Shown here piece by piece: positions 1 through 10,191 of a stretch of DNA of 64,000 nucleotides. How positions within the stretch are numbered: position 1 is the stretch's first letter; each line of letters starts with the position of its first letter. The notes beneath the pieces were generated by a model that worked only from the letters and a program-made list of their open reading frames with translations, was not told where the DNA came from and ran no database searches. Origin of the DNA: Wenxinia saemankumensis (GTDB lineage: Bacteria > Pseudomonadota > Alphaproteobacteria > Rhodobacterales > Rhodobacteraceae); contig NZ_FQYO01000003.1 of the NCBI RefSeq assembly GCF_900141735.1, positions 558,001 to 622,000 of the forward strand. The letters are read 5' to 3'. The position numbers and the translations under genes were made by a program.

Positions 1-65
1 GTCCCCGCGGGAAGACGTCGGAACGGGCCACGGGAGCGGAGCCAGCGGTGCCGCCCGTGCCCCGC

Positions 66-1649
66 TCAGCCCCTGCCCAGCTTCCCCGCCAGCCCGTCCT
101 CGATCAGCTGCACGCTGTTCGCCACGCCGTAGAGCGCGATGAACCCGCCGAAGCGCGGCCCCTCCGAGGCGCCCAGCAGCACCTCGTAGAGCGCCTTGAA
201 CCAGGCGCGCAGCGGCTCGAACCCGTGCGCCTTGCCCACGGCGAAGACCTCGGATTGCAGCGCCTCGGGATCGGCCTCGCCCTCCCACGCTTCCAGCCGG
301 GACTTGAGGTCCTCCATCGCCGCGCGCTCCTGCTCGTCCGGGGCGCGGTAGGTCTTATGCGGCTTCACCCGGTCGTTGTAGTAGCGCACCGCGCCTTCGG
401 CGGCGGCGTCGAGGCCGGGGTGGCTCTCGGGCGAGGCGTCCGGCGCGTAGCGGCGGACGAAGCCCCAGAGCGTGTCCTTGTCCTCGGCCCCCGACACGGC
501 GGCGAGGTTCAGCAGCATCGAGAAGGGCACCACCATGTCGGAGGCGGGCGCGTTGCCGCGGTGGATGTGCCAGACGGGGTTCGCCAGGCGGGCCTTCGGG
601 TCCTGATCGGCGAAGGCACGCAGCTGCTGGTGGTATTCGTCCACCGCCTTGGGGATCACGTCGAAATGCAGCCGCTTCGCCGTCTTCGGCTTGGCGAACA
701 TGAAGTAGCTGAGCGAATCCGTGCCCGCATAGGCCAGCCATTCGTCCATCGTCAGGCCGTTGCCCTTGGACTTGGCGATCTTCTGCCCGAACTCGTCCAG
801 GAACAGCTCGTAGGTGAAGTGGTTCGGCGCCCGTCCGCCCAGCACCCTGCAGATGCCGTCGTAGATCGGCGTATTGGTCGCGTGATCCTTGCCGTACATC
901 TCGAAATCGACGTCGAGCGCGGCCCAGCGGGCGCCGAAATCGGGCTTCCACTGCAGCTTCACGTTGCCGCCCGTCACCGGCAGGGTCCATTCCCGGCCCG
1001 CCTCGTCGTCGAAGGTCACGGTGCCCTCGCGCGCGTCGACATGCTTCATCGGAACGTAGAGGACGCGGCCCGTCTCGGGATGGATCGGCAGGAAGCAGGA
1101 ATAGGTCTCGCGCCGTTCCTCGCGCAGGGACTTCAGCATGATCGCCATGATGTCGTCGTAGCGCTCGGCCGCACGCAGCAGCGTCTCGTCGAACCGGCCG
1201 GAGCGGTAGAACTCCGTCGCGGAGATGAACTCGTATTCGAAGCCGAACCCGTCGAGGAAGCGGCGCAGCATCGCGTTGTTGTGCGCGCCGAAGCTGTCAT
1301 GTGTGCCGAAGGGGTCCGGCACCGCGCTCAGCGGCTCCTGCAGGTGCTGCGCCAGCATGTCCTGGCGGGGCAGGTTCTCGGGCACCTTGCGCATCCCGTC
1401 GAGATCGTCGCTGAAGCAGATCAGGCGGGTAGGAATGTCGCTGATCGCCTCGAAGGCGCGGCGGATCATCGTGGTCCGCAGCACCTCGCCGAAGGTCCCC
1501 ATATGCGGCAGGCCGGACGGGCCGTAGCCCGTCTCGAACAGGACGTGGCCCTTCTCGGGCGGCGCCTTGTCGTAGCGTTTCAGCAGGGCGCGGGCCTCCT
1601 CGAAGGGCCAGGCCTTGCTCTCCATCGCCACGTCTCGCAGGTCCGCCAT
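66..1649 (-). CDS. lysK: Lysine--tRNA ligase, class I
   Basis: Charges tRNA-Lys with lysine in the cytoplasm. The 527-residue product is a class I (archaeal/alphaproteobacterial type) enzyme, not the class II LysS of enterobacteria. The HIGH-type signature is [10 protein letters not shown] at residues 44-53, and the KMSKS-type loop is KIAKSKGN near residue 288. The length is normal for the family. I chose the ATG at 1649 because GGAGAGGA lies upstream; an ATG eight codons later (1625) is the alternative. It lies 59 nt downstream of, and on the same strand as, a small-molecule kinase gene, so the two may be co-transcribed. Confidence 0.95.
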   Translation of the reverse strand: MADLRDVAMESKAWPFEEARALLKRYDKAPPEKGHVLFETGYGPSGLPHMGTFGEVLRTTMIRRAFEAISDIPTRLICFSDDLDGMRKVPENLPRQDMLAQHLQEPLSAVPDPFGTHDSFGAHNNAMLRRFLDGFGFEYEFISATEFYRSGRFDETLLRAAERYDDIMAIMLKSLREERRETYSCFLPIHPETGRVLYVPMKHVDAREGTVTFDDEAGREWTLPVTGGNVKLQWKPDFGARWAALDVDFEMYGKDHATNTPIYDGICRVLGGRAPNHFTYELFLDEFGQKIAKSKGNGLTMDEWLAYAGTDSLSYFMFAKPKTAKRLHFDVIPKAVDEYHQQLRAFADQDPKARLANPVWHIHRGNAPASDMVVPFSMLLNLAAVSGAEDKDTLWGFVRRYAPDASPESHPGLDAAAEGAVRYYNDRVKPHKTYRAPDEQERAAMEDLKSRLEAWEGEADPEALQSEVFAVGKAHGFEPLRAWFKALYEVLLGASEGPRFGGFIALYGVANSVQLIEDGLAGKLGRG

Positions 1650-1708
1650 CTGTCCCGGGTCCTCTCCTGTCGGAAGTCGCGCCCTGATACGGCGCGGGAG
1701 GGAGAGAC

Positions 1709-2593
1709 TCAATCGCCGCGCCCGCGCAGATCGTCCGCGATCTCCATCACCGCCTGCCAGTGCGGGCGGTCTGCATCTGTCAGGCTCCAGACCGTGCCGT
1801 AGGCGGCATGCACCCAGGTCCAGCGCAGCACCTCTTTCCGGGGCAGGGACGCCGCCTCGGCCAGCACGTCGGCCTGCCTGTCGATCCGGGCGCGGGTCGG
1901 GGGCAGGGGGAAGGGATTGCCGAGGATGTTTGCGATCTCGTAGCCGGGCGGACCGAGCAGGCCCTTGGGGTCGATCAGCAGCCAGCCGCGCACGCGGTCG
2001 CGGATCAGGTTGCCGTGGTGCAGGTCGCCGTGCAGCCCGGTCCAGTCGCCGCGCGGGCCGGCCGCGATCTCGGCCGACAGGGCGGCGGCGCGGGCGAAGG
2101 CGGGGCGCAGCTCCGGCGGCACCCGCCCCGCGGAGAGATGGTCGGTCAGCGTCCCGGCCCGGCCCTCCCACGGCAGCAGCGTCGGCAGGAGGATGCGCCG
2201 GGCGATCACCCGCCGCGCGGCGGCGGCGAGGATCCGGGTGGCGGCATCGGCCCGGCCGTCCGCCACCATCGCGGCGAGGGACGGTCCCACGGGGGCGAGC
2301 CTCTCCATCAGCGTGGCCGGCCCCTGCCGCCGCAGGATCCGCACCGCGCCGTCCCCCCGCAGCGCGGCGAGAAAAGCGCCGGCCCCGGCCTCGTCGTCAT
2401 CGGCGCGCGCCAGCTTCAGCAGGACCGGCTGCCCGGCCAGTCGCGCGGGCCAGAGGAGGTTGAGGCCCGACAGGCGCGCCGCCCCCTCAGGCACCGCCTG
2501 CCACCGGGCCAGCAGCGCCCGCGCACGGCGCAGCCTGGCATCGCCGGGCCGGGCGCGCTGCAGCGCCGCAAGGCCGGTCCCGCGTTCGTTCAT
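1709..2593 (-). CDS. Aminoglycoside/hydroxyurea phosphotransferase family kinase
   Basis: Predicted cytosolic kinase of 294 residues, related to streptomycin 6-kinase/hydroxyurea kinase (APH_6_hur fold). The catalytic loop is visible as [12 protein letters not shown] around residues 186-197. The following metal-binding segment is LLIDPKG, near residue 205. The family phosphorylates small hydroxylated substrates. True drug resistance cannot be inferred here, because base composition matches the surroundings and no mobile element flanks the gene, so a housekeeping or orphan role is as likely. It lies directly upstream of lysK on the same strand. Confidence 0.8.
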   Translation of the reverse strand: MNERGTGLAALQRARPGDARLRRARALLARWQAVPEGAARLSGLNLLWPARLAGQPVLLKLARADDDEAGAGAFLAALRGDGAVRILRRQGPATLMERLAPVGPSLAAMVADGRADAATRILAAAARRVIARRILLPTLLPWEGRAGTLTDHLSAGRVPPELRPAFARAAALSAEIAAGPRGDWTGLHGDLHHGNLIRDRVRGWLLIDPKGLLGPPGYEIANILGNPFPLPPTRARIDRQADVLAEAASLPRKEVLRWTWVHAAYGTVWSLTDADRPHWQAVMEIADDLRGRGD

Positions 2594-2650
2594 CTTGCGA
2601 GGGCCCCCCGCCCTTCCTATTCCATGGGGCGACTATCCACGGAGATCCCG

Positions 2651-3070
2651 ATGATCGACACCCCCTCCTTCGAGCCGACCGACGCGCTTGTGGCGTTGAT
2701 GATCGCCGTCTCCGCCTCGGACGAGACGATCCGCACCGCCGAGCTGGTGACGATCACCAACATCGTAAACAACCTGCCGGTCTTCGCCGATTACGACCCG
2801 GATCACATTCCGGCGGTCAGCCGGACGGTGTTCGGCCTGCTCGAGCAGGAGGACGGCCTCGACGCGCTGTTCGACCTGATCCGCGACGTGCTGCCCGACC
2901 GCCTGTGGGAAACCGCCTACGCCCTGGCCTGCGACGTCGCCGCCGCCGATGGCCGGATCACGAGCGCCGAGGCCCGTATGCTGGAGGAGATCCGCGACGA
3001 GCTGCGGATCGACCGCCTGCACGGCGCCGCGATCGAACGCGGCGCCCGGGCGCGCTACCAGGTGCTCTAG
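2651..3070 (+). CDS. TerB-like (tellurite resistance TerB family) protein
   Basis: A 139-residue soluble, helical acidic protein. The segment 'LACDVAAADGRITSAEARML' is the TerB/DjlA-type acidic helix-loop signature, where Asp and Glu bind metal in family members. An N-terminal half with a similar AVSASDE segment suggests the usual internal repeat. The start is the ATG at 2651 behind CGGAGATCCCG; an in-frame ATG further upstream lacks this site. Divergent from the kinase gene at 2593. The exact role of single-domain TerB proteins is unknown, and the name does not imply tellurite resistance here. Confidence 0.8.
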   Translation: MIDTPSFEPTDALVALMIAVSASDETIRTAELVTITNIVNNLPVFADYDPDHIPAVSRTVFGLLEQEDGLDALFDLIRDVLPDRLWETAYALACDVAAADGRITSAEARMLEEIRDELRIDRLHGAAIERGARARYQVL

Positions 3071-3440
3071 GACAGGGCGGGCCGGGCGGATCCGGACATC
3101 TGGGCCGGGCCGGGTGGCTGGCATGGCAGGGGCGGGGCTGCCGGAACTGCTGCGCGGCGGCCGCACGCCCCCGGGTTGCAACCACGGGCAGGCGGCGGGA
3201 CCGTGCGCGGTCCGGTTCCGCCAGGTCCATCCCGCCGCTGCGGCTGCCGCATCCTCTCCGCCCGTGGAACGGCCTCGTCCCCCCTGCCCCCCGACCACGG
3301 CAGCGCGGGTGCGGCTCCCGCCGTCGCCCGGGTTTGGCGCGACACCGGCCGCCCCTGTTTCGCGCCCAGGCGTCTCACCGCATCGTGAAACTCTTCCGCC
3401 GCGCCGGCCGTATCCTCGGGGGAGCCTGAAGGAGAACGCC
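3071..3440. other. Intergenic, no gene seen
   Basis: 370 bases of very G+C-rich DNA between the TerB-like gene and the DUF4864 gene. Open frames here are compositional and show no family signature or ribosome-binding site. A stretch resembling an ECF-type promoter (TGAAAC, 17 nt, CGTATC, 3394-3416) precedes the next gene, but the match is weak. Confidence 0.5.
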
Positions 3441-3836
3441 ATGCGCCTCGCCGCCCTGACCGCCGCCCTCGTCCTCGCCGCCGCGCCGGCCGTCGCGCAG
3501 GACGCGATCGAGGACGTGATCTCGTCCCAGCTCGAGGCCTTCAACGACCGCGATGTCGGCACGGCCTGGAGCTTCGCCAGCCCGATGATCCGGGGCATGT
3601 TCGGCACGCCCGGCAATTTCGGGGAGATGGTCGAGCAGGGCTACCCGATGGTCTGGACGAATTCCGAGGCCCGCTTCCTGCAGCGCGAGCCGCGCGGCGA
3701 GAGGCAGGTGCAGCGGGTCATGGTGACGGATGCCGAGGGGGCGATCCACATGCTCGACTACTACATGGTCGAGACGCCGCAGGGGTGGCAGATAGACGGC
3801 GTCACGCTGCTCCCGGCGCCGGAACTCGGCGTCTGA
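3441..3836 (+). CDS. DUF4864 exported protein
   Basis: A 131-residue protein with a clear Sec signal peptide (MRLAALTAALVLAAAPAVAQ; cleavage probably after AVAQ). The mature part has the NTF2-like DUF4864 pattern: helix 'IEDVISSQLEAFNDRDVGTAWSFAS', a central 'FLQREPRGERQVQRVMV', and a C-terminal 'LDYYMVETPQGWQIDGV'. It is periplasmic by prediction. The function is unknown; this fold often binds small ligands. The start is the ATG at 3441 behind AAGGAGAACGCC. It is probably monocistronic. Confidence 0.85.
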   Translation: MRLAALTAALVLAAAPAVAQDAIEDVISSQLEAFNDRDVGTAWSFASPMIRGMFGTPGNFGEMVEQGYPMVWTNSEARFLQREPRGERQVQRVMVTDAEGAIHMLDYYMVETPQGWQIDGVTLLPAPELGV

Positions 3837-3853
3837 GCGCTTGCCGGCAGGGC

Positions 3854-3883
3854 TTTACACGGCGATGTGAGGGTCTACATATT
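3854..3883 (+). promoter_or_regulatory. Putative sigma70-type promoter of the metallo-hydrolase gene
   Basis: TTTACA (3854-3859), an 18-nt spacer and CATATT (3878-3883) lie about 30 nt before the ATG at 3912, in an unusually A+T-rich patch for this genome. The match is to the general consensus only. Confidence 0.4.
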
Positions 3884-3911
3884 CCGTAACTTGAATACGA
3901 AGGGGCGCCCC

Positions 3912-4808
3912 ATGTTCAGCCGTACCTCGCCCTCGACCGGCCCGGGATCTCCCGAGGTCACGGGTTTCCACCACGAGGCGACGGGCAGCGTGATGTATGT
4001 CCTCGCCGACCCGGCCACGCGGCAGGCGGCGCTGGTGGACATCGTGCAGGACTACGACCCGGCAGAGGCGCGCGCCTCGCATGATAGCGCGCAGAAGGTC
4101 CTGGATTTCTGCGCCGCACAGGGGCTGGAGATCGCCTGGATCCTCGACACCCATCCCCATGCCGATCACCTCATGGCCGCCGCCTGGCTGAAGGCGCGGA
4201 CCGGCGCCCCCATCGCCATCGGCGAGAAGGTGCGCGACATCGCGGCGCTGTGGGCCGATCTCTACCATCTGCCGGACGCGTTCGACCCGGACCGGGATTT
4301 CGACCGGTTGCTCGCGGACGGCGAGACCCTGTCGGTGGGCGGTATCGGGATCCGCGTGATGCTGAGCCCCGGGCACACGATGGGGTCGATCACCTATGTC
4401 GCGGGTGACGCGGCCTTCGTCCACGACACGTTCATGCATGTCGATGCCGGCACCACCCGGGCCGATTTCCCCGGCGGATCCTCGGCCGAACTCTACGATT
4501 CGCTCATGGCGATCCTCGCCCTGCCGGACGGGACGCGGCTCTTCGTCGGCCACGACTACCCGCCCGTCGGCGATCGGTCCGAACCCGCCTGGGAGGCGAC
4601 GGTCGCCGATCACCGGGCGCACAACGCGCATGTCGGCGGGGGCGTCACCAAGGCGGCGTTCCGCGACCTGCGCGACACGCGGGACGCAACGCTCAAGCTG
4701 CCCGACCGGATGCTCGCGGCGCTGCAGGTCAACCTCCGGGGCGGGCGCCTGCCGCCGGCCGAGGCGGACGGTCATTCCTACCTGAAGGTGCCGCTGAACC
4801 GGTTCTGA
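3912..4808 (+). CDS. MBL-fold metallo-hydrolase (ETHE1/Blh-like, possible persulfide dioxygenase)
   Basis: A 298-residue metallo-beta-lactamase fold protein. Metal-binding residues are visible in THPHADH near residue 80, GHTMGS, HDTFM and GHDY. The C-terminal 'LQVNLRGGRLPPAE...LKVPLNRF' and the central RADFPGGSSAELYDS match the glyoxalase-II-like persulfide dioxygenase/Blh group. The protein at 29044 in this window is a clear paralogue with the same landmarks. The family oxidises glutathione persulfide to sulfite. This copy is not in a sulfur operon, so its substrate is less certain. The start is the ATG at 3912; an upstream GTG at 3867 would put the promoter-like region inside the gene. Confidence 0.85.
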   Translation: MFSRTSPSTGPGSPEVTGFHHEATGSVMYVLADPATRQAALVDIVQDYDPAEARASHDSAQKVLDFCAAQGLEIAWILDTHPHADHLMAAAWLKARTGAPIAIGEKVRDIAALWADLYHLPDAFDPDRDFDRLLADGETLSVGGIGIRVMLSPGHTMGSITYVAGDAAFVHDTFMHVDAGTTRADFPGGSSAELYDSLMAILALPDGTRLFVGHDYPPVGDRSEPAWEATVADHRAHNAHVGGGVTKAAFRDLRDTRDATLKLPDRMLAALQVNLRGGRLPPAEADGHSYLKVPLNRF

Positions 4809-5012
4809 ACCGGCGCGGCCGTTCGGTGCCGGGCGCGGCGGATGGCGGCGTCCGCCGTCGGGCGGGGTGGAGGGACCGGCCCTTGCCGGCGCCCGGGGCC
4901 GGTGGGTCGGCCTGGCCCGGTCGTCGCGCCGGAATGGTATGGGGTGCCGGCCCCGGCTGTCGCGCCGGAATGGTGGGCTCGCTCACCCGACCCGAGCCGG
5001 GGGACCCGCCTG
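4809..5012. repeat. Short intergenic region with a repeated 16-mer
   Basis: The 16-mer GTCGCGCCGGAATGGT occurs twice (near 4923 and 4959) in otherwise featureless G+C-rich DNA between convergent genes. No gene is seen. Confidence 0.5.
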
Positions 5013-5882
5013 CTAGAGCAGGCAGGCCCCCTCCATCGCGCGGCGGATCTCGGCCTGCGTGCCCTCGCTCGGCCGGACCAGCGGCGAGCGGACGTCGGGC
5101 GTGCAGAGGTCCAGCAGCGACATCGCGTGCTTCACGCCCGAGACGCCCGGCTCGCGGAAGATCGCGAAATGCAGCGGGGCGAGGATGTCCGCGATCTCCA
5201 GCGCCTTGGCGTAGTCGCCGGCCAGCGTCGCCTCCTGCTGCTGCGCGCAGAGCGCGGGCGCGACGTTGGCGGTGACGCTGATGCAGCCGACCCCGCCCTG
5301 CGCATTGAAGCCCACCGCCGTCGGATCCTCGCCGGAGAGCTGCACGAAGTCCGTCCCGCAGGCGATGCGGGTGCGCGGCACGCGAGCGAGGTCGGCGGTC
5401 GCGTCCTTCACCCCGATGATGAACTCGTGGCGGGCGAGCTCGCCCATCGTCTCGGGCGTCATGTCGACGACCGAGCGGGGCGGGATGTTGTAGATCACGA
5501 TCGGCAGGCCGCATTCGGCGGCGGCGGTGAAATGCGCGATCATCCCGGCCTGGGTGGGCTTGTTGTAATAGGGCGTCACGACGAGGGCGGCGTCGGCCCC
5601 GGCCGCTTTCGCCGCCCGGACGAGGCGCACCGTCTCGACCGTGTTGTTCGACCCCGCGCCCGCGATGACCGGGATCCGGCCGGCCGCCTGCTTCACCACG
5701 ATGGCGACGACGCGGTCGTGCTCCTCGTGGGTGAGTGTCGGGCTCTCGCCGGTCGTGCCGACGGGGACCAGCCCGTGCGAGCCCTGCGCGACATGCCAGT
5801 CGACCAGCGCCTTCAACGCCTCCTCGTCCACGGCGCCGTCGCGGAAGGGGGTGACGAGAGCGGGCAGGGAACCCTTGAACAT
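5013..5882 (-). CDS. dapA: 4-hydroxy-tetrahydrodipicolinate synthase
   Basis: Condenses pyruvate with aspartate semialdehyde, the first committed step of the lysine and diaminopimelate pathway, in the cytosol. The 289-residue TIM barrel shows the family landmarks: [12 protein letters not shown] near residue 42, TPYYNKP with the catalytic Tyr, and [10 protein letters not shown] with the Schiff-base lysine at residue 159. The length is normal. The start is the ATG at 5882, giving the canonical [13 protein letters not shown] opening. Divergent from the lytic transglycosylase gene. I see no lysine riboswitch in the short leader. Confidence 0.95.
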   Translation of the reverse strand: MFKGSLPALVTPFRDGAVDEEALKALVDWHVAQGSHGLVPVGTTGESPTLTHEEHDRVVAIVVKQAAGRIPVIAGAGSNNTVETVRLVRAAKAAGADAALVVTPYYNKPTQAGMIAHFTAAAECGLPIVIYNIPPRSVVDMTPETMGELARHEFIIGVKDATADLARVPRTRIACGTDFVQLSGEDPTAVGFNAQGGVGCISVTANVAPALCAQQQEATLAGDYAKALEIADILAPLHFAIFREPGVSGVKHAMSLLDLCTPDVRSPLVRPSEGTQAEIRRAMEGACLL

Positions 5883-5971
5883 GGGGCCGGACCTTTCGGG
5901 GCGGGTGGCGACAAATCGCGCGGACCCTAGTCGCCCCCGCCCCGGTTGCCAAGTTCGTGTCTTGGGCCGCG

Positions 5972-6002
5972 GGCCCGTTCGCGCTATGCGCGGGAACGGG
6001 CC
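5972..6002. repeat. Interrupted palindrome between dapA and slt
   Basis: GGCCCGTTC + GCGC, loop TAT, then GCGC, a GG bulge and GAACGGGCC form a strong stem-loop about 75 nt before the transglycosylase start. There is no T-run, so it is not an obvious terminator. It may be an mRNA-leader hairpin or an operator. Confidence 0.45.
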
Positions 6003-6074
6003 GGTCCCGAAAGGCGCCGGCCGATGACGAGCCATAGACGACGACCCCGCAAAGCCCGCGTCAGGGAGCGCCGC

Positions 6075-8189
6075 ATGACCCTTCCCCGCCTCGCCCTTCT
6101 CGTCCTCCTGGCCGGCCCGCCGCTGGCCGCCGCCGCGCAGGAGGCCGGCTCGCCCGATTTCGGCGCCGCCCTCGAGGCGGCCGATTCCGGCGAATGGGCC
6201 AGGGCCGCCGCCCTCGCCGAGAGCGTCGGTCCGGTCGCCGGGGCGCTGATCGAATGGGAGCGGCTGCGCGACGACGAGGGCAACGCCACCTGGGACGAGG
6301 TGGAGGCCTTTCTCGCCGCCCATCCGGACTGGCCGGACCTGGACGCGGTCCGCGAGACCGGCGAGCGGGCGATCCCGGCCGGGGCGGACCCCGCCCGGGT
6401 GATCGCCTTCTTCGCAGATACCGCGCCGACGACCGCGGAGGGCGTGCTCGCGCTCGCCCGGGCGCTCGAGGCGGAGGGCCGCGCCGAAGAGGCGGAGGCG
6501 GCGGTGGTCGAGGCCTGGCTGACGCTCGGCCTCGACGCAGAGGCGCAGGCCGACATCCTGGCCGCGCATGGCACGATGCTGGGGCCGCATCACGCGGCGC
6601 GGGCCGATGCCATGCTCTGGCGCTGGCGCACCTCGGATGCCGAGCGCCTGCTCGACTTCCTAGATCCCGACCAGCGGCTGCTGGCCGAGGCGCGGATCGC
6701 GCTGATCCGCGATACCGGCGACGCGGCCGAGCGGCTGGCGGCGGTGCCGGCCGCGCTGCAGGGCGATCCCGGTCTCGCCAATGCCCGGTTCAACCGCTTC
6801 GCCAGCCGGGGCGATTACGACAGCGCGACCGGGATCCTGCTCGACCAGACCGGCAGCGCCGAGGCCCTGGGGCAGCCTTTCCGCTGGGCGAGCTGGCGCG
6901 CCACCCTGGCCCGCTGGCACATGCGCGAGGGGCGGACGGAGCTGGCCTACCGGCTGGCCGCGCAGCATTTCCTGACCGAGGGCGATTACTACGCCGACCT
7001 CGAATGGCTCGCCGGCTACATCGCCCTGACCTACGAGGCGGGGCCCGAGGCGGCCCTGTTCCATTTCGACAGGCTGCTCGCCTCGGTCGAGGGGCCGATC
7101 TCGGTCTCGCGCGGGGAATACTGGACCGGCCGCGCCCTCCGGGCGGCCGGGCGGGAGGAGGAGGCGCGTGCCGCCTTCGCCCGCGGGGCGGTCCACCAGA
7201 CCGCCTATTACGGGCTGCTCTCGCTCGACGAGATCGGCGGCGCCCTCGACGATTCGGTGGCCGGCGCGGCACCGCTGACCCCCTGGGAGGGGTCCGACTG
7301 GGCCGCGGGCGAGCTCTGGCAGGCGATGGAGCTGACCCTCGCGGCGGGAGAGCGCGGCACCGCCTGGCGGTTCGTCACTCAGATGGCGCGGACCTTCCCG
7401 CAGGAGGGGCTGGAGGCGCTGGGGGGCTGGCTGACCGCGCGGGAGGAGACATGGCTCACCGTCCTCGTCGGCAAGAGCGCGGCGGCCCGCGGGATCATCA
7501 TCCCCCAGCTCTACTTCCCGCTGCACGAGATGGCGGAGCGCGACTGGCCGGTCGAGACGGCGCTGGCCCTGTCGATCGCCCGGCGCGAGAGCGAGTTCAA
7601 CATCGGCGTCGGCTCGCCCGTCGGGGCGCTCGGCTTGATGCAGCTGATGCCGGGCACGGCGCAGGAAGTGGCGGGCGATCTGGGCCTGCCCTATGCGCGC
7701 GACCGGCTGACCAGCGACTGGGAATACAATGCCCGGCTCGGGACGCGCTACCTCGAGATGCTGAACGTGCGCTTCGGCGACAGCCCCGTCATCATGGCGA
7801 TCGGCTACAATGCCGGGCCCGGCCGGGCGCAGGGCTGGGTGCGCGATTACGGCGATCCCCGCGAGTCCACGATCGACGTGGTGAACTGGATCGAGGAGAT
7901 CCCCTTCACCGAGACGCGGAACTACGTGATGCGGGTCACCGAATCGATCCCCGTCTACCGGGCCCGGCTGGCCGGGCAGGGCGGGCAGGCGGGTTTCCTG
8001 TCGCTGCTGCGGGGCGAGCTGCCCCCGGTCGCCGCGCCGGACAGCGCGGTACGGCCGGCGATCCGTCCCGGCACGCCGGCCCCGTCCGCCCCCGCCCCGG
8101 CGGAGGCCGCCGCGACCGATCTGGCCGCGACGCCGCCCGAGCCGGTCGGGACGGGCTGGCTGCGCCCGATCGCCCGACCGGAGAGCTGA
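6075..8189 (+). CDS. Soluble lytic murein transglycosylase
   Basis: Periplasmic peptidoglycan-cleaving enzyme of 704 residues. The N-terminal signal peptide is [23 protein letters not shown] long superhelical alpha-repeat (Slt70 U-domain like) region runs to about residue 480. The catalytic SLT domain has ARRESEFN with the catalytic Glu at residue 505, followed by [13 protein letters not shown] and IGYNAGPGR. The C-terminus is Pro/Ala-rich and probably disordered. The start is the ATG at 6075 behind CAGGGAGCG; the frame stays open upstream but without a signal peptide at its start. Divergent from dapA. Confidence 0.92.
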   Translation: MTLPRLALLVLLAGPPLAAAAQEAGSPDFGAALEAADSGEWARAAALAESVGPVAGALIEWERLRDDEGNATWDEVEAFLAAHPDWPDLDAVRETGERAIPAGADPARVIAFFADTAPTTAEGVLALARALEAEGRAEEAEAAVVEAWLTLGLDAEAQADILAAHGTMLGPHHAARADAMLWRWRTSDAERLLDFLDPDQRLLAEARIALIRDTGDAAERLAAVPAALQGDPGLANARFNRFASRGDYDSATGILLDQTGSAEALGQPFRWASWRATLARWHMREGRTELAYRLAAQHFLTEGDYYADLEWLAGYIALTYEAGPEAALFHFDRLLASVEGPISVSRGEYWTGRALRAAGREEEARAAFARGAVHQTAYYGLLSLDEIGGALDDSVAGAAPLTPWEGSDWAAGELWQAMELTLAAGERGTAWRFVTQMARTFPQEGLEALGGWLTAREETWLTVLVGKSAAARGIIIPQLYFPLHEMAERDWPVETALALSIARRESEFNIGVGSPVGALGLMQLMPGTAQEVAGDLGLPYARDRLTSDWEYNARLGTRYLEMLNVRFGDSPVIMAIGYNAGPGRAQGWVRDYGDPRESTIDVVNWIEEIPFTETRNYVMRVTESIPVYRARLAGQGGQAGFLSLLRGELPPVAAPDSAVRPAIRPGTPAPSAPAPAEAAATDLAATPPEPVGTGWLRPIARPES

Positions 8190-8282
8190 CCCGGCCCGCC
8201 CGGGCGGGCCGGCGCTGGCGGCTTGCCGGGGCCGGTGGGTCGGTGGGCCGGGGGGGCGGTCCGGCGAGGTCCGGCGGGGGTC

Positions 8283-9152
8283 TCACTGGCGGGCGACCCG
8301 CCGCTCGCGCCAGAAGGTGAAGAGCCCGGCCGCGACGACCAGCGCCGCGCCGAGGGCGACGGCGGGGTCGAGCCGCTCGCCGAACAGCGTCAGGCCGATC
8401 GCGGCCGCGAAGGGCAGCTGCAGGTAGGCGAAGGGCTGGACCGCGCTCGCCTCCGCCACCTCGTAGGTGCGGATGAGCAGCCAGTGCCCACCAGCCCCGG
8501 TCAGGCAGAGCACCGCCATCAGGCCCCAGTCCGGGCCGCTCATCGGCTCCCAGAACCGGATGCCGATCAGGGTGGCGGCCACGGCGCCCGAGCAGCCGGT
8601 CCAGAAGAAGCTGGTCGCCGCCCGGTCGCGCCGCGCGACGTATCGGGTCAGGAGGCCGTAGGTGGCGAACATGGCCGCCGCGGCAAGCGGGATGAGCGCG
8701 GCGGGCGAGAAGACCTGCGCCCCGGGCCGCAGGATGATCAGGACGCCGACGAACCCCACCCCGATCGCCGCCCAGCGCCGCCAGCCGACGCGCTCGCCGA
8801 GGATCGGGCCCGACAGCGCGGCGACGAGCAGCGGGTAGCAGACGAAGACGGCGTGGCTCTCGACCAGACCGAGGACCACGAAGGCCACGACCATCACGCA
8901 GATCTCGGCCACCAGCAGCACGCCCCGCAGGGCCTGCACGACGGGCTGGGAGGTGCGGGCCGCCGCGCGGATCGATCCAGATTGCGCCCGGGCGATCAGG
9001 ATCACGAAGGCGGCGAAGAACCAGAACCGGATCATCACCACCATCGGCACGTTGTAGGTCTCGGCCAGGTGCCGGGAGAGTCCGTCCTGCACGGCGAAGA
9101 CGAAGGTCGTCGCGGTCATCAGCAGGATGCCGGCGCGGGTGTCGGAGGTCAT
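8283..9152 (-). CDS. EamA/DMT-family transporter
   Basis: Integral inner-membrane protein of 289 residues with about ten hydrophobic helices arranged as two EamA repeats. Typical landmarks are 'LRGVLLVAEICVMVVAFVVLGLVESHAV' in the first repeat and 'SAVQPFAYLQLPFAAAIGLTLFGERLDP' in the second. The family exports metabolites such as amino acids or nucleotides; the substrate cannot be read from sequence. The start is the ATG at 9152 behind CAGGAAGGACCGCG. The C-terminus (WRERRVARQ) is basic and cytoplasmic. Confidence 0.88.
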   Translation of the reverse strand: MTSDTRAGILLMTATTFVFAVQDGLSRHLAETYNVPMVVMIRFWFFAAFVILIARAQSGSIRAAARTSQPVVQALRGVLLVAEICVMVVAFVVLGLVESHAVFVCYPLLVAALSGPILGERVGWRRWAAIGVGFVGVLIILRPGAQVFSPAALIPLAAAAMFATYGLLTRYVARRDRAATSFFWTGCSGAVAATLIGIRFWEPMSGPDWGLMAVLCLTGAGGHWLLIRTYEVAEASAVQPFAYLQLPFAAAIGLTLFGERLDPAVALGAALVVAAGLFTFWRERRVARQ

Positions 9153-9210
9153 CGCGGTCCTTCCTGGGGGGGTGTCCCCGGGGCCCTGCGGGCCCGGGGC
9201 GGCTGCCGCC

Positions 9211-9272
9211 GGCGGAGGCAGGGGGGCTCTGCCCCCCTGACCCCCCGCGGTATTTCCGGACCCTGCGAAGGA
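9211..9272. repeat. Dispersed intergenic repeat, copy A
   Basis: A C/G-rich inverted repeat (GGGGGGC TCT GCCCCCC) followed by CGGTATTTCCGGACCCTGCGAAG. It shares its layout (GCGGAG, G-run/C-run hairpin, then a TATTT core and a purine-rich end) with copies near 16411, 16576 and 51151. It is the most degenerate copy. It lies in the 325-base gap 9153-9477, which otherwise holds only G+C-rich DNA and no gene that I can see. Confidence 0.55.
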
Positions 9273-9477
9273 GGGAGGCCGGGTGGGGAGGAGGGCGGGG
9301 AGCAGGACGGTCGGCCGAAGAGCGGGCCGGGGCGCGCGAGGCGGGTGGAGGCCGCGAGGGGGCGTGCCGACCGGCCGACGCGGCCCGCGGGGCCGGCGGC
9401 GGCCGCGCGGTGCGGGGCAGGGGCGTGGTCCGGCGCCGCGCCGCGGGCCGGCGCGCGATGGGGCGCGGCGAGGGCGC

Positions 9478-10167
9478 TCATCGCCAGGCGACCGTCATGT
9501 GGCGCTTGCGGCCGTAGCCGGGGCGGCGCTCGACCTGCAGGCCCGCCTCGGCGAGGCTGCGGCGCACATGGCCGGCGGCGCTGTAGGTGGCCAGGCGCCC
9601 GCCGGGGGCGAGGCGCGCCGCCACCTGCCGCATAAGCCCGGCCTCCCAGAGTTCGGGGTTCCGGGCCGGCGCGAATCCGTCGAGGAACCAGGCGTCGGCC
9701 GGGCCCGGCCAGTCGGGCAGGGTCCGCCGGGCATCGCCCCGGATCACCCGGGCGCCGATCCCGTCGCCGAGATCGGCGGCCTCCCCGGAACCGATCCCGG
9801 CCACCAGTCCCTCCCAGGCGGCGAGGAGGCGGGCGCTCTCCGGCGCCATCTCGGGGAAGGCGGCATGGACGCGGGCGGCCTCGGCCCTTGTCATGGGAAA
9901 GGCCTCGAACCCCGTATAGGTCAGCCGGCCGGGGGCGCCGGCCCCGGCCCAGGCGCGCATCAGGGCGAGGAGGTTGAGCCCCGAGCCCAGCCCCAGCTCG
10001 GCCACGGCGAAGCCGTCCCGGAACCGGGCCGGCAGGTCGCAGCCGCCGAGGAAGACGTGCCGCGTCTCGGCCAGCCCGTCCTGGAGCGAGAAATAGGGAT
10101 CGTCGAAGCGGCGCGAGACGGGCACGCCCTCCGCCGTCCAGTCCAGCTCTGCCGCCTGCCGCTCCAT
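9478..10167 (-). CDS. mnmD: tRNA 5-methylaminomethyl-2-thiouridine methyltransferase MnmD
   Basis: A 229-residue SAM-dependent methyltransferase that matches the methyltransferase half of bifunctional MnmC, which completes mnm5(s2)U34 in wobble-position tRNA modification. Visible landmarks are the N-terminal 'SRRFDDPYFSLQDGLAETRHVFL', the SAM motif AELGLGSGLNLL, and 'DAWFLDGFAPARNPELW', the signature of the family. The C-terminus 'RRPGYGRKRHMTVAW' is also characteristic. The start is the ATG at 10167; the longer upstream frame only adds out-of-family sequence. The oxidoreductase half of MnmC appears as the divergent neighbour at 10232. Confidence 0.9.
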   Translation of the reverse strand: MERQAAELDWTAEGVPVSRRFDDPYFSLQDGLAETRHVFLGGCDLPARFRDGFAVAELGLGSGLNLLALMRAWAGAGAPGRLTYTGFEAFPMTRAEAARVHAAFPEMAPESARLLAAWEGLVAGIGSGEAADLGDGIGARVIRGDARRTLPDWPGPADAWFLDGFAPARNPELWEAGLMRQVAARLAPGGRLATYSAAGHVRRSLAEAGLQVERRPGYGRKRHMTVAWR

Positions 10168-10191
10168 GCGCGGGACCCTGCGCCGGGGGCG

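Noticed and set aside
1709-2593. Acquired aminoglycoside resistance gene
   Set aside because: No mobile element, composition like neighbours, and the family includes chromosomal kinases of unknown substrate.
3394-3416. ECF-type promoter TGAAAC-N17-CGTATC before the DUF4864 gene
   Set aside because: The -35 does not match the GGAAC consensus and the pattern is too weak; mentioned only as a possibility.
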